Of a DNA stretch of 62,387 nucleotides, positions 44,144-52,880 are shown piece by piece; position 1 is the stretch's first letter; the number at the start of each line of letters is the position of its first letter. A program made the position numbers and the translations under genes. Below the pieces are notes generated by a model. The model saw nothing but the letters and a program-made list of their open reading frames with translations, was not told where the DNA came from and ran no database searches. Source of the DNA: [Leptolyngbya] sp. JSC-1 (GTDB taxonomy: Bacteria > Cyanobacteriota > Cyanobacteriia > Elainellales > Elainellaceae); the NCBI GenBank assembly GCA_000733415.1, contig KL662192.1, forward strand, positions 1,176,472 to 1,238,858, given 5' to 3'.

Positions 44144-45354
44144 GTCGAACCAACGACCAATCCTGTTTTTGTCGATAATCTGTTATCTCGAACTTTTGCA
44201 TAAATATTGATTAGTTGGTCATAGTTTGCCGCTGCGGTGTAGGTTGTTTCAAACTCTTTTCGAGCTATCTGGCGCATCTGGCTCAATCGATCTGAGTTGT
44301 TGAGCAGCCATTCTACTTGAGCAACTAAATCTTGTATATCACCAGGTTGAAAATGTAAACCAGTTTGATGGGAAGTAATTAAACTGCTCATTGAACCCAA
44401 GTTAGATGCAACAACCGGGGTTCCTGTCGCAAACGCTTCCAGTAAAATTCGCGGTTGCCCTTCATACCATTCTGATGGAAAGACCAAAAAAGCGGCTGCT
44501 TGCAAGAGCCTATAAACTTGTTCTAGGGGCTGATGACCCAGCCACATGATTCCAGGTATCTGTTGTGTAGCTTCAGAGACCAAAGACGATAAAGGGCCAT
44601 CTCCGACAATCTTGAGTGGGATTTTATGTCCTAAATGCCGCCAAGCTTCCAGCAAGGTAGCAATCCCTTTTTCCTGTGATAACCTACCGGCATAGAGAGC
44701 ATATCTGCCTTGGCCGCTGCCTATTCCAGGATCGGGATGGACAAAGTTTGGTTTGACAATAATTTTGTCAGCTGGCAAGCCGCCTTGAACGAGTTTTTGT
44801 CGAGCAAAATCAGTTAGCGCAATGTAGGCATCTACTTTATTGGTCCAAGTTCCTAAACTGCGATGCAGGGTGAGCATCGCAGCCACAGCTCCACTGGCAG
44901 CCCGACTGCCTCGATAACAGGCATGTTTGACCCCTGACCAGGGCACGAATTGCGTCAAGCAAGCTTCGCAAACTCGACCTTCTCGTAAAAACAATGCATT
45001 GGGGCAGAGCAAGCGATAGTTATGGCAGGTTTGAACGACTGGCACTTGCTCAGCTTGGGCGGCATAGTAAGCCGAGGGAGAAATTAAAGGAAAGGTATTA
45101 TGACAGTGGACAACCTGAATTTCCTGTTCTCGAACCAGCGATCGCAAACTTCGATAGGTTTTTTGATTCCACACCGTTTTGCCAGCCAGCACCAACGGCG
45201 AAATAGTTTTGATGCCGTCATTGTGAACTGTGTAGCGGTAGACCTGATGCCCATGCAACTCTAACAGGTCGGCCTCTGCTTGTAAGATTTGATCTTCGCC
45301 ACCCGCGACTTGGTAGTAATTATGAACAAAAAGAATGCGCATCTGATTTGACAT
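44137..45354 (-). CDS. glycosyltransferase family 4
   Basis: The 405-residue protein has the GT-B fold. The N-terminal domain (RILFVHNYYQVAGGEDQILQ, VVHCHNTFPLISPSAYYAA) has a Cys-rich insert (CPNALFLREGRVCEACL). The donor-binding domain follows (YAGRLSQEKGIATLLEAW, IVGDGPLSS, EWYEGQPRILLEAFATGTPVVASN with the E-x7-E pattern). It adds a sugar from an NDP donor to the growing lipid-linked glycan at the cytoplasmic face. It starts 3 bp after the stop of the upstream GT26 gene and is translationally coupled to it. Confidence 0.93.
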   Translation of the reverse strand: MSNQMRILFVHNYYQVAGGEDQILQAEADLLELHGHQVYRYTVHNDGIKTISPLVLAGKTVWNQKTYRSLRSLVREQEIQVVHCHNTFPLISPSAYYAAQAEQVPVVQTCHNYRLLCPNALFLREGRVCEACLTQFVPWSGVKHACYRGSRAASGAVAAMLTLHRSLGTWTNKVDAYIALTDFARQKLVQGGLPADKIIVKPNFVHPDPGIGSGQGRYALYAGRLSQEKGIATLLEAWRHLGHKIPLKIVGDGPLSSLVSEATQQIPGIMWLGHQPLEQVYRLLQAAAFLVFPSEWYEGQPRILLEAFATGTPVVASNLGSMSSLITSHQTGLHFQPGDIQDLVAQVEWLLNNSDRLSQMRQIARKEFETTYTAAANYDQLINIYAKVRDNRLSTKTGLVVGSTP

Positions 45355-45357
45355 TTG

Positions 45358-46161
45358 CTAGCGGTCATCCACAGCTTCAACTTGAGGTTGACTGTGAGGA
45401 GTCAAGTGAAGCCATTGTTCGATCAGCAATTGTTTCAATGCTAAGTATATAAACGGTGGAATTGTTGCCGCATACCGTTTCCATAACCGTTGCGGTTCTT
45501 GCATTAAACGATAGAACCACTCTAACCCCATCTCCCGCATCCATTGGGGTGCTCGTCTATGGATGCCAGCGTAGACTGGAAAGGCACCTCCTACCCCAAT
45601 CAGAACGGCCTGGATCCGATGCCGATGTTCTGCCATCCAATACTCTTGCTTCGGGCAGCCAAGAGCTACAAAGACAATGCCTGCCCCACTATTATTAATC
45701 CGCTGCACAACTGCTTCGTCTTCAATGGAGGTGAGTGGACGGAAGGGGAGTGGCTCTATCCCAGCAATTTTCAGATTGGGAAAATCATGCTCTAACTTTA
45801 CCTCAATGCGGCTAAGAACATCAGCATGAGAACCTAGGAAGTAGACACTAGTTCCGTTTCTGGTAGAGGTTTGGCAGAGTCCAAGCAAAATATCTAGTCC
45901 CGCCGCTCGATCCTGTTTCTTAAATCCCATAAACCGCATCATCCAGACTAATGGCATACCATCTGGAACCACAATGTCTGCATTTTGCAGAACAGAATTC
46001 ATTTCTAGGTGCCAATGAGCTTCCATCAGCATGTGTACATTAGCCACGCAGATAATCTTGCTCAATCGCTCCTCAGCCCAGCTTGAAATTACTTCAAGCT
46101 GAGCACTTAATGGCAAGGCGGTTATAGGACAGCCAATGACCCTAACTATAGGTAAACTCAC
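45358..46161 (-). CDS. WecG/TagA/CpsF-family glycosyltransferase (GT26)
   Basis: The GTG start with GGGAG about 8 bp upstream gives 267 residues. Family motifs are plain: VANVHMLMEAHW, VPDGMPLVWMMRFMG, VYFLGSHADVLSRIE and VFVALGCPKQEYWMAEHRH. GT26 enzymes typically add ManNAc-type sugars to the first lipid-linked GlcNAc. The C-terminus is basic and amphipathic, fitting membrane association. It forms a two-gene minus-strand unit with the GT4 gene, opposite in direction to the export genes and the later run. Confidence 0.93.
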   Translation of the reverse strand: MSLPIVRVIGCPITALPLSAQLEVISSWAEERLSKIICVANVHMLMEAHWHLEMNSVLQNADIVVPDGMPLVWMMRFMGFKKQDRAAGLDILLGLCQTSTRNGTSVYFLGSHADVLSRIEVKLEHDFPNLKIAGIEPLPFRPLTSIEDEAVVQRINNSGAGIVFVALGCPKQEYWMAEHRHRIQAVLIGVGGAFPVYAGIHRRAPQWMREMGLEWFYRLMQEPQRLWKRYAATIPPFIYLALKQLLIEQWLHLTPHSQPQVEAVDDR

Positions 46162-46191
46162 GTTTGCGACTCCCGTGCAGTAATTGCGGCT

Positions 46192-46241
46192 TCACACGTA
46201 AGTAGGGAGCTACTTATCACACGTAAGTAGGGGGCTACTTA
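46192..46241. repeat. 25-bp tandem duplication
   Basis: A 25-bp unit beginning TCACACGTAAGTAGGG occurs at 46192-46216 and again at 46217-46241 with one base different. It lies 31 bp upstream of the GT26 start, so it is in that promoter region. Confidence 0.85.
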
Positions 46242-46520
46242 ACAGAGTAATACTAGCGAGAAGGTGTCTAAGATCACGTATAGAGAAAATCAAAGATACT
46301 GTATGGGTTGTATAAGTTACTTTGATCTACAATTTGAGAGCAGTTGCTTAAAGTTTGTTTGAGATGGTTGACCTGGCAATAAAACAAGACTCACAATAGT
46401 ATGGATCCTATAGTTTGAGGCTTGTTTTTAAGAGAGGTTGAGTTGATAGTTTGCTGTCGAACTCCGGATGACGTCAAGCAAACTAAAAAGCATAAGCAGT
46501 TGATTAGTAGATATATTGAG

Positions 46521-46550
46521 CTTAGTAATGCCATTTATGGCATTACTAAG
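46521..46550. repeat. 30-bp near-perfect palindrome
   Basis: CTTAGTAATGCCAT and ATGGCATTACTAAG are perfect 14-bp inverted arms separated by TT. It could be an operator for a dimeric regulator, a cruciform, or the remnant of an inverted insertion. No T tract follows, so it is not a typical terminator. Confidence 0.8.
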
Positions 46551-46683
46551 CCAGAGGTTCGCCAAACTCAGTTAAGTTGCTGTCCAAAGTTAAGTCGTTA
46601 CGATTAAGGCAAAGCGGTTGAGGTTTGATAGTGGTGCGAGATAAAGCAACAGAACGAAAGCCTGAGTGCTGTGGCTATTAGGG

Positions 46684-46735
46684 CTTCAGTGGGGATAACT
46701 CCGCTCTGTGGTTGAGTAGTTGAGCGGAGCTGAAG
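46684..46735 (+). repeat. nested inverted repeat
   Basis: CTCCGCTC (46699-46706) pairs with GAGCGGAG (46722-46729), and the outer CTTCAG (46684-46689) pairs with CTGAAG (46730-46735). A transcript would fold into a two-part stem. No downstream U tract. The role is unknown. Confidence 0.5.
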
Positions 46736-47304
46736 GGAAGTGAATTATGAACTACTTGGTAAAGATGAGTAAAGCAATAGTTGATGGGCATATGGTACAC
46801 AATGGTGTTAGCTCACAAAACTAAAACTCAACGACTTCTAATTACTTAGAGGCAGTTTTTTAGATTACATAAATAAACATAATTTTAATCAAAACAATTT
46901 TGCTCAATTCGAGGATGACTAGCGGGTTGCAATACTTAGAAAAGAGATGAGGAACTACTCTGAGTGGTCGTTAAATTCAATCTATCAATAGAAAACTTAT
47001 ACAACTTATACCTGCTTGCTCAGGTTAAATCATGCATTATCTGCAACATTGACTGGCTAGTATGTGACAAATTCCGCATGTTCACTGCTAATGGACTGTT
47101 TAACTGATTCTAGGGCTGCAGAATAAATTGCAGAGTGTGGAGCATGGGATTGTGTGAACACACTCATGCTTAGATAGCCAGTCGTAATACTAATCTCCTA
47201 GGAGTGCCTCCTAATCTAAAAATTGTTTGATCTGTTTAGAATGCACCTTTAGGCTCTTCTATTTCCCGTTTTTCGCTGTAGATATTCAATGAGGTTATTA
47301 AATA

Positions 47305-48600
47305 ATGTATCAGGTAATTAATCAGCCTCAGATCCAAAGCCATCCCAGCCATCAGTTAGATCCAAATACTCATTCTAGCTGCCGCTTTTGTGGAGCTTCG
47401 CTCAAACATACATTTGTAGATTTAGGTATGTCTCCCCTCTGCGAGAGCTATGTTAGCGAGGTGGACTTAAATCGCATGGAGCCCTTTTATCCACTGCATG
47501 TTTATGTCTGTGATCATTGCTTTCTTGTACAGCTTCAGGAGTATGTGAGTCCAGAACATATTTTTACAGAGTATGCCTACTTTTCTTCCTATGCAGAGAC
47601 TTGGTTAAAACATGCCAAAGCTTATACCGACCTGATGGTCGAGCGCTTTCATTTGAATGAGCAGAGCCAAGTTGTGGAGCTTGCCAGTAATGATGGCTAT
47701 CTACTGCAGTATTTTATCGAAAAAAGTATTCCTGTACTTGGGGTTGAGCCAGCTGCAAATATTGCCAAAGTTGCCATTGCGAAAGGGATCCCCACCGTGA
47801 TCGAGTTCTTTGGGCAGGATTGTGCTCGCAAGCTGGTTCGGCAGGGGAAGCAAGCTGACCTAGTGGTTGCTAACAACGTGCTAGCTCATGTCCCCGCTCT
47901 GAACGATTTTGTTGCTGGGATCAAGCTGCTCTTGAAGCCACAGGGGATCGCTACTGGCGAATTTCAGCACCTCATGCGTTTGATGGCAGAGAATCAGTTT
48001 GATACGATTTATCATGAACATTTCTGTTATCACAGCTTTATCACCATTGAAAAGATCTTTGCAGCCCATGGAATGACCCTCTTCGATATGGAAGAATTGC
48101 CTACCCATGGAGGCTCCCTCAGAATTTACGCTTGTCACCAAAACGACTTATCTAAATCGGTCAGTGATCGGGTAATCGAGCTGAGAAACCGTGAGCAGAA
48201 AGATGGTTTCACTTCAGTTGAACGCTACACCAGCTTTGAGCAGCAGGTGCGCGAAACGAAACGCAAACTGCTGGATTTCTTGATCAGAACTAAGCGTGAG
48301 GGTAAAACGATTGTTGGTTATGGTGCGCCTGGTAAAGGTAACACGCTGCTAAACTATTGCGGCATTCGCACTGATTTTCTTGATTACACGGTCGATCGAA
48401 ATCCCTATAAGCAAGGAAAGTTTCTGCCCGGAACGCACATTCCTATCTACCACCCCGACAAGATTCAAGAAACCAAGCCTGATTACGTGCTGATCCTTCC
48501 CTGGAATTTCAAAGACGAAATTATGGAGCAGATGAGTTTTATCCGCAACTGGGGAGGACGGTTCCTTGTACCCATTCCTGAAGTGAGAGTATATCCCTAA
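47305..48600 (+). CDS. NDP-sugar C-methyltransferase (NovU/TylC3-like)
   Basis: The 431-residue protein has three parts: a zinc-binding N-terminal domain (about 24-85: CRFCGASL and CDHC), a class I SAM domain (about 95-215: VVELASNDGYLLQYF, GVEPAANIAKVA, NNVLAHVPALNDFV) and a C-terminal sugar-binding domain (about 290-415: GKTIVGYGAPGKGNTLLNYC). YHEHFCYHSF is the family's catalytic region. Relatives methylate carbon 3 or 5 of NDP-4-keto-6-deoxysugars. It is the first gene of the long co-directional run; the stop is 1 bp from the next start. The precise substrate is not determined. Confidence 0.9.
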   Translation: MYQVINQPQIQSHPSHQLDPNTHSSCRFCGASLKHTFVDLGMSPLCESYVSEVDLNRMEPFYPLHVYVCDHCFLVQLQEYVSPEHIFTEYAYFSSYAETWLKHAKAYTDLMVERFHLNEQSQVVELASNDGYLLQYFIEKSIPVLGVEPAANIAKVAIAKGIPTVIEFFGQDCARKLVRQGKQADLVVANNVLAHVPALNDFVAGIKLLLKPQGIATGEFQHLMRLMAENQFDTIYHEHFCYHSFITIEKIFAAHGMTLFDMEELPTHGGSLRIYACHQNDLSKSVSDRVIELRNREQKDGFTSVERYTSFEQQVRETKRKLLDFLIRTKREGKTIVGYGAPGKGNTLLNYCGIRTDFLDYTVDRNPYKQGKFLPGTHIPIYHPDKIQETKPDYVLILPWNFKDEIMEQMSFIRNWGGRFLVPIPEVRVYP

Positions 48601-48601
48601 C

Positions 48602-49186
48602 ATGCTGTTTACTCCAGTGAAGCTAGACGGTGCTTACATTATTGAACCAGAACGGTTTGAGGATGAACGTGGGTTCTTTGCGCGAACTTGGTGCAAGCGG
48701 GAGTTTATGGCGCACCAGCTTAACCCGACCTTAGTTCAGTGCAACGTTTCCTTCAACATGCGGGAAGGAACACTACGCGGAATGCATTTTCAGCTTTCTC
48801 CCTTTGCGGAAGCCAAGTTGGTTCGATGTACCCAGGGAGCCATCTATGACGTGATTGTCGATCTGCGCCCAGATTCGGACACGTTTCAACAGTGGATCGC
48901 GGTTGAATTGACTGCCGATAACCGAAAGGCTTTCTACGTTCCGGAAGGGTTTGCCCACGGATTCCAGACGCTGAGAGATAACACTGAAGTCTTTTATCAA
49001 ATGTCAGAGTTCTATGCGCTAGAGTATGCCCAAGGCTTTCGCTGGAATGATCCTCAATTCAATATTGACTGGCCCAAACCAGTAAGCGTCATCTCCAAGC
49101 GAGATCAGGACTATGCGAACTACAGATCCACTAGGTTTTCGCAACTCGTAAACTCAATTAGCAAAAAAGTAGATGCTGCACTATAG
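48602..49186 (+). CDS. rfbC: dTDP-4-dehydrorhamnose 3,5-epimerase-like protein (RmlC family)
   Basis: The 194-residue cupin-fold protein shows the RmlC hallmarks: RFEDERGFFARTWCKREF, NVSFNMREGTLRGMHFQ, KLVRCTQGAIYDVIVDLRP and YVPEGFAHGFQTL. The catalytic His in RGMHFQ and the Tyr/Asp region are in place. It epimerises a 4-keto-6-deoxysugar nucleotide. Because the neighbour is a C-methyltransferase and a CDP-type nucleotidyltransferase lies downstream, the substrate need not be dTDP-linked. No rmlA, rmlB or rmlD is in the window. Confidence 0.92.
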   Translation: MLFTPVKLDGAYIIEPERFEDERGFFARTWCKREFMAHQLNPTLVQCNVSFNMREGTLRGMHFQLSPFAEAKLVRCTQGAIYDVIVDLRPDSDTFQQWIAVELTADNRKAFYVPEGFAHGFQTLRDNTEVFYQMSEFYALEYAQGFRWNDPQFNIDWPKPVSVISKRDQDYANYRSTRFSQLVNSISKKVDAAL

Positions 49187-49204
49187 AAATGGACTAATGG
49201 GAAT

Positions 49205-50536
49205 ATGAGCATTAATCTGGAAACCTTTGATACTAACCAGGTTGGGATAAAGATCTATGATTTAATCTCTGAGCTATATCCCATCTGCCGCAGCATTACT
49301 GGGAATGGAGTGCGAAAAACATTGCATATTCTAGAACGCTACATTTCGTTAGCTATCTATGAGGTCCCAACCGGTTCCCAAGTTTTTGACTGGGTTGTTC
49401 CGAAAGAATGGAATATTCATGATGCCTATGTGAAGAATGCGAAGGGCGAAAAGGTCATTGATTTTGAAAAATCCAATTTACACGTACTGAATTACAGCAC
49501 CCCAATTCATCAAAGGATGCCATTGACTGAGTTAAAGGAACATCTTTTCTCCATGCCTGAGTACCCTGATCTCATTCCTTATCGGACTTCTTACTATAGA
49601 GAGAATTGGGGATTTTGTCTCAGCTACAGGACATGGCAAGAACTTGAAGAGGGGGAATACGAAGTCTATATCGATTCTGCTTTAGAGGATGGCTTTTTAA
49701 CCTATGGAGAATGCTTCCTGCCAGGTGAGACAGATGATGAAGTATTGTTCTCCTGCCATATCTGTCATCCATCTCTTTGCAACGACAATCTTTCGGGCAT
49801 TTCTGTTGCCACCTTCTTAGCTAGTTATTTGGGTAGCTTACCATCCAAGCGATACTCCTATCGGTTTCTATTTGTTCCCGGAACGATTGGTTCAATCACT
49901 TGGCTCTGCCTAAATGAAAATCAAGCTCACCGAATCAAGCACGGTTTAGTACTCTCCGGTGTAGGAGATGCGGGCAACATGACCTACAAGAAGAGCCGGC
50001 GTGGCAATGCGGAAATTGATCAAGCCGTTATCCATGCTTTGAAAGTTTCCAATAAAGCCTACGCAGTCGAAGAATTTTCACCCTATGGCTATGATGAGCG
50101 GCAGTACTGCTCGCCCGGATTCAATTTACCGGTTGGACGTTTGAGCCGAACACCCTTTGGACAATACCCCGAGTATCACACCTCAGCCGATAATTTAGAG
50201 TTCATTAAACCTGCTTCCTTAGCAGACTCATTTGCAACCTGTTTGAACGTTATTCAGGTACTGGAACATAACAAAAATTACCTGAATGCCAATCCGAAAT
50301 GTGAGCCACAGTTGGGTAAACGCGGGTTATACGGCACGCTGGGCGGCAAGCAGAATACCAAGGCGCGTGAGATGGCAATGCTTTGGGTGCTCAATTTATC
50401 GGATGGGACCCATACCCTCTTGGACATTGCCGAGCGGGCAGGCTTGCCATTTCAAATGATTTACGAAGTTACAGAAGCATTGCTGCAGGCTGGGCTGCTC
50501 AGAGAGTATTCAGACGGGATTGAGAAAACTAGATAG
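49205..50536 (+). CDS. DUF4910 peptidase-like protein with C-terminal winged helix
   Basis: The 443-residue protein fits the DUF4910/aminopeptidase-like family. The M28-like metal ligands appear in SCHICHPSLCNDNLSG, and later ligands may be in EFSPYGYDERQYCSPGFNLP and YHTSADNLEF. The C-terminal 80 residues form a winged-helix-like domain (LLDIAERAGLPFQMIYEVTEALLQ). Family members are common in surface-glycan clusters, where they have no established reaction. Whether it cleaves an amide on an amino-acid-modified sugar is only a guess. It begins 18 bp after rfbC. Confidence 0.85.
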   Translation: MSINLETFDTNQVGIKIYDLISELYPICRSITGNGVRKTLHILERYISLAIYEVPTGSQVFDWVVPKEWNIHDAYVKNAKGEKVIDFEKSNLHVLNYSTPIHQRMPLTELKEHLFSMPEYPDLIPYRTSYYRENWGFCLSYRTWQELEEGEYEVYIDSALEDGFLTYGECFLPGETDDEVLFSCHICHPSLCNDNLSGISVATFLASYLGSLPSKRYSYRFLFVPGTIGSITWLCLNENQAHRIKHGLVLSGVGDAGNMTYKKSRRGNAEIDQAVIHALKVSNKAYAVEEFSPYGYDERQYCSPGFNLPVGRLSRTPFGQYPEYHTSADNLEFIKPASLADSFATCLNVIQVLEHNKNYLNANPKCEPQLGKRGLYGTLGGKQNTKAREMAMLWVLNLSDGTHTLLDIAERAGLPFQMIYEVTEALLQAGLLREYSDGIEKTR

Positions 50537-50572
50537 GAAAACTAATAGGAATTGAAACAGGAGCCGCTCAGA

Positions 50573-51907
50573 ATGACTTTTACACCTACAAAAGCATCCC
50601 AACAGAGTTTTACAGAATCGAAGCGATTGCAGAAGAAGAGCCATGATCTGATTCCTGGTGGCGCTCATACCTATGCTAAAGGAGATGACCAGTATCCGAT
50701 CATGGCACCCGGATTTCTGTCCCATGGGAAAGGTTGCCATGTGTGGGATGTTGATGGCAATGAGTTCATTGAATATGGCATGGGGTTACGGGCAGTAACC
50801 CTCGGGCACGCCTATGAACCGGTGGTGGAATCTGCCTATCGCCAGATGCTTCAAGGTATCAATTTCACCCGACCTGCCCCAATCGAAGTGGAATGTGCTG
50901 AGCAGTTCCTGAGTTTAATTGGAGCTGACATGGTGAAGTTTGCCAAAAACGGTTCAGATGTGACGACAGCAGCAATCAAACTGGCGCGGGCATACACGGG
51001 ACGAGACTTGGTCGGCATTTGCGCCGATCACCCCTTCTTCTCAACCGATGACTGGTTTATCGGCAGCACCTCGATGTCGGCTGGCATTCCCACAGCGATC
51101 CAAAATTTGACGGTCAAGTTTCACTACAATAATTTAGCCAGCGTGCAAGCTCTGTTTGCCCAGTATCCTGGGCAAATTGCCTGCCTGATCATGGAAGCAG
51201 AAACTGCTGTTCCACCAATTGATGACTTTTTGCATCAAGTACAGCAGCTATGTCATCGCCATGGTGCCATTTTTATTCTCGATGAAATCATCACTGGATT
51301 TCGCTGGCATGTGGGAGGGGCCCAAAAAGTGTATCAGATCACGCCTGACCTGTGCACCTTTGGTAAAGCGATGGGCAACGGCTTTTCCATCTCGGCTTTG
51401 GCAGGAAAGCGGGAAATCATGGAGCTGGGAGGATTGCAGCACGACAAAGAGCGAGTCTTTCTGCTATCTACCACCTTCGGAGCAGAGCATCATTCGCTAG
51501 CAGTGGCACTTGAGGTGATGCGGATCTATCAACAGGAGTCTGTGGTGGAACATCTCTATTGCCAAGGCGAGCGGCTGACCCGGGGGCTTAACCAAGCCGT
51601 CTCTGCTCATCAACTCGAAGGATACTTCGGTGTGATCGGCAAACCCTGTAATTTGGTCTACTTTACCTGCGACCCAAACAAAGAGCGCTCGCAGGCTTTC
51701 CGAGCATTATTCCTGCAAGAGATGATTAAGCGAGGCGTGATCATGCCTTCGCTTGTTGTCAGTTATTCTCATACCGATGCAGACATTGACCAAACGGTGG
51801 AGGCAATTGCTGAAGCGCTGGCTGTCTATCGTAAGGCACTAGAAGATGGCGTTGAGCACTATTTAATTGGCCGCCCGGTCAAACCTGTTTTTCGCAAATT
51901 TAATTGA
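50573..51907 (+). CDS. class III PLP aminotransferase, HemL-like
   Basis: The start at 50573 has CAGGAG about 9 bp upstream; a TTG 21 bp earlier was rejected. The 444-residue protein resembles glutamate-1-semialdehyde aminomutase: SHDLIPGGAHTYAKG, FAKNGSDVTTAAIKLARAYTG, AIFILDEIITGFRW and the PLP lysine in CTFGKAMGNGFSISALAG. In a glycan cluster such enzymes are more likely to act on a sugar-nucleotide or a small keto acid than in tetrapyrrole synthesis. It sits between the DUF4910 and the nucleotidyltransferase genes. Confidence 0.9.
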   Translation: MTFTPTKASQQSFTESKRLQKKSHDLIPGGAHTYAKGDDQYPIMAPGFLSHGKGCHVWDVDGNEFIEYGMGLRAVTLGHAYEPVVESAYRQMLQGINFTRPAPIEVECAEQFLSLIGADMVKFAKNGSDVTTAAIKLARAYTGRDLVGICADHPFFSTDDWFIGSTSMSAGIPTAIQNLTVKFHYNNLASVQALFAQYPGQIACLIMEAETAVPPIDDFLHQVQQLCHRHGAIFILDEIITGFRWHVGGAQKVYQITPDLCTFGKAMGNGFSISALAGKREIMELGGLQHDKERVFLLSTTFGAEHHSLAVALEVMRIYQQESVVEHLYCQGERLTRGLNQAVSAHQLEGYFGVIGKPCNLVYFTCDPNKERSQAFRALFLQEMIKRGVIMPSLVVSYSHTDADIDQTVEAIAEALAVYRKALEDGVEHYLIGRPVKPVFRKFN

Positions 51908-51933
51908 TTGAACTATGGATATGGAGCATTGAA

Positions 51934-52794
51934 ATGAAAGTTGTACTGTTTTGTGGTGGGTTAGGAACCCGCTTACGCGAATACTCCGAAACAATTCCAA
52001 AGCCAATGGCAGATATTGGCTATCGCCCAATCATCTGGCATTTGATGCGCTACTACGCCCATTTTGGACATAAGGACTTTATCCTGTGTTTGGGTTATCG
52101 GGGAGATGTGATTAAGAACTACTTTTTGAATTACAACGAATGTTTGTCCAACAACTTTGTGCTATCAAATGGCGGCAGGGAAATCTATCTCTATAGTAAT
52201 GACATTGAGGACTGGACCATCACCTTTGTCGATACGGGTTTACATTCAAACATTGGTCAACGCCTGGTGGCTGTCAAGCCTTACCTAGAAGGGGAAGAGG
52301 TATTTTTAGCCAACTATGCTGATGGTCTTGCTGATCTGGATCTGGATTTGTATCTGAAGCACTTCTATAAACATGATAAGATCGCTAGCTTTCTCGCTGT
52401 GCAGCCCTCTCAATCGTTTCATGTTGCTTCTGTCGGAGAAGATAGCTTAGTTGAGAAGATTCAGTCGGTTGTGGAATCAAATCTCTGGATCAATGGTGGA
52501 TTCTTCGCCTTCAAACGGATGATCTTTGATTACATTCAAGAGGGTGAAGAACTAGTTGTAGAGCCTTTTCAGCGCTTGATGGCTAGAAAGGAACTGATTG
52601 CCTACAAGAATCCTGGATTCTGGGCCTGCATGGATACGCTGAAAGAGAAAAAGATGTTTGACGATATGTATGCACAAGGAAATACGCCTTGGGCAGTGTG
52701 GGAACCATACACAAGCACAGTGAGAAGTAATGGAATTACCCGCCCTCAGTACGTTTATGCGAACCAATCCTCCCAAGTGAAATTGCGGCGTTGA
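51934..52794 (+). CDS. sugar-1-phosphate nucleotidyltransferase (RfbF-like)
   Basis: From ATG 51934 (GGAG upstream) the product is 286 residues. The nucleotide-binding signature is VVLFCGGLGTRLREYSETIPKPM. Other family segments are YRPIIWHLMRYYAHFGHKDFILCLGY, LANYADGLADL, WINGGFFAFK and AYKNPGFWACMDTLKEK. The spacing resembles glucose-1-phosphate cytidylyltransferase rather than RmlA. It would make an NDP-sugar (perhaps CDP) for the genes around it. No CDP-glucose 4,6-dehydratase (rfbG) is in the window, so the pathway is incomplete here. Confidence 0.9.
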   Translation: MKVVLFCGGLGTRLREYSETIPKPMADIGYRPIIWHLMRYYAHFGHKDFILCLGYRGDVIKNYFLNYNECLSNNFVLSNGGREIYLYSNDIEDWTITFVDTGLHSNIGQRLVAVKPYLEGEEVFLANYADGLADLDLDLYLKHFYKHDKIASFLAVQPSQSFHVASVGEDSLVEKIQSVVESNLWINGGFFAFKRMIFDYIQEGEELVVEPFQRLMARKELIAYKNPGFWACMDTLKEKKMFDDMYAQGNTPWAVWEPYTSTVRSNGITRPQYVYANQSSQVKLRR

Positions 52795-52880
52795 TTCCAG
52801 ATATTTATTCTACTAAAATGATAGATTTCACAATCCTTCTATGAACCATTCTAGAGGTGGAGCGAGTTGGGAGAAGCGAT

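Larger units (their letters stand above)
46242..47304. other. 1.1-kb AT-rich divergent region with inverted repeats
   Basis: This region separates the minus-strand GT pair from the 12-gene plus-strand run. No convincing gene is present; a 61-codon ORF at 46422-46607 spans a long palindrome and is doubtful. It holds the inverted repeats listed at 46521-46550 and 46684-46735. The promoter for the long run must lie toward its right end but I cannot fix it. Confidence 0.55.

Noticed and set aside
46422..46607. 61-codon ORF between the glycan operons
   Set aside because: It spans the 30-bp palindrome and has no coding character.
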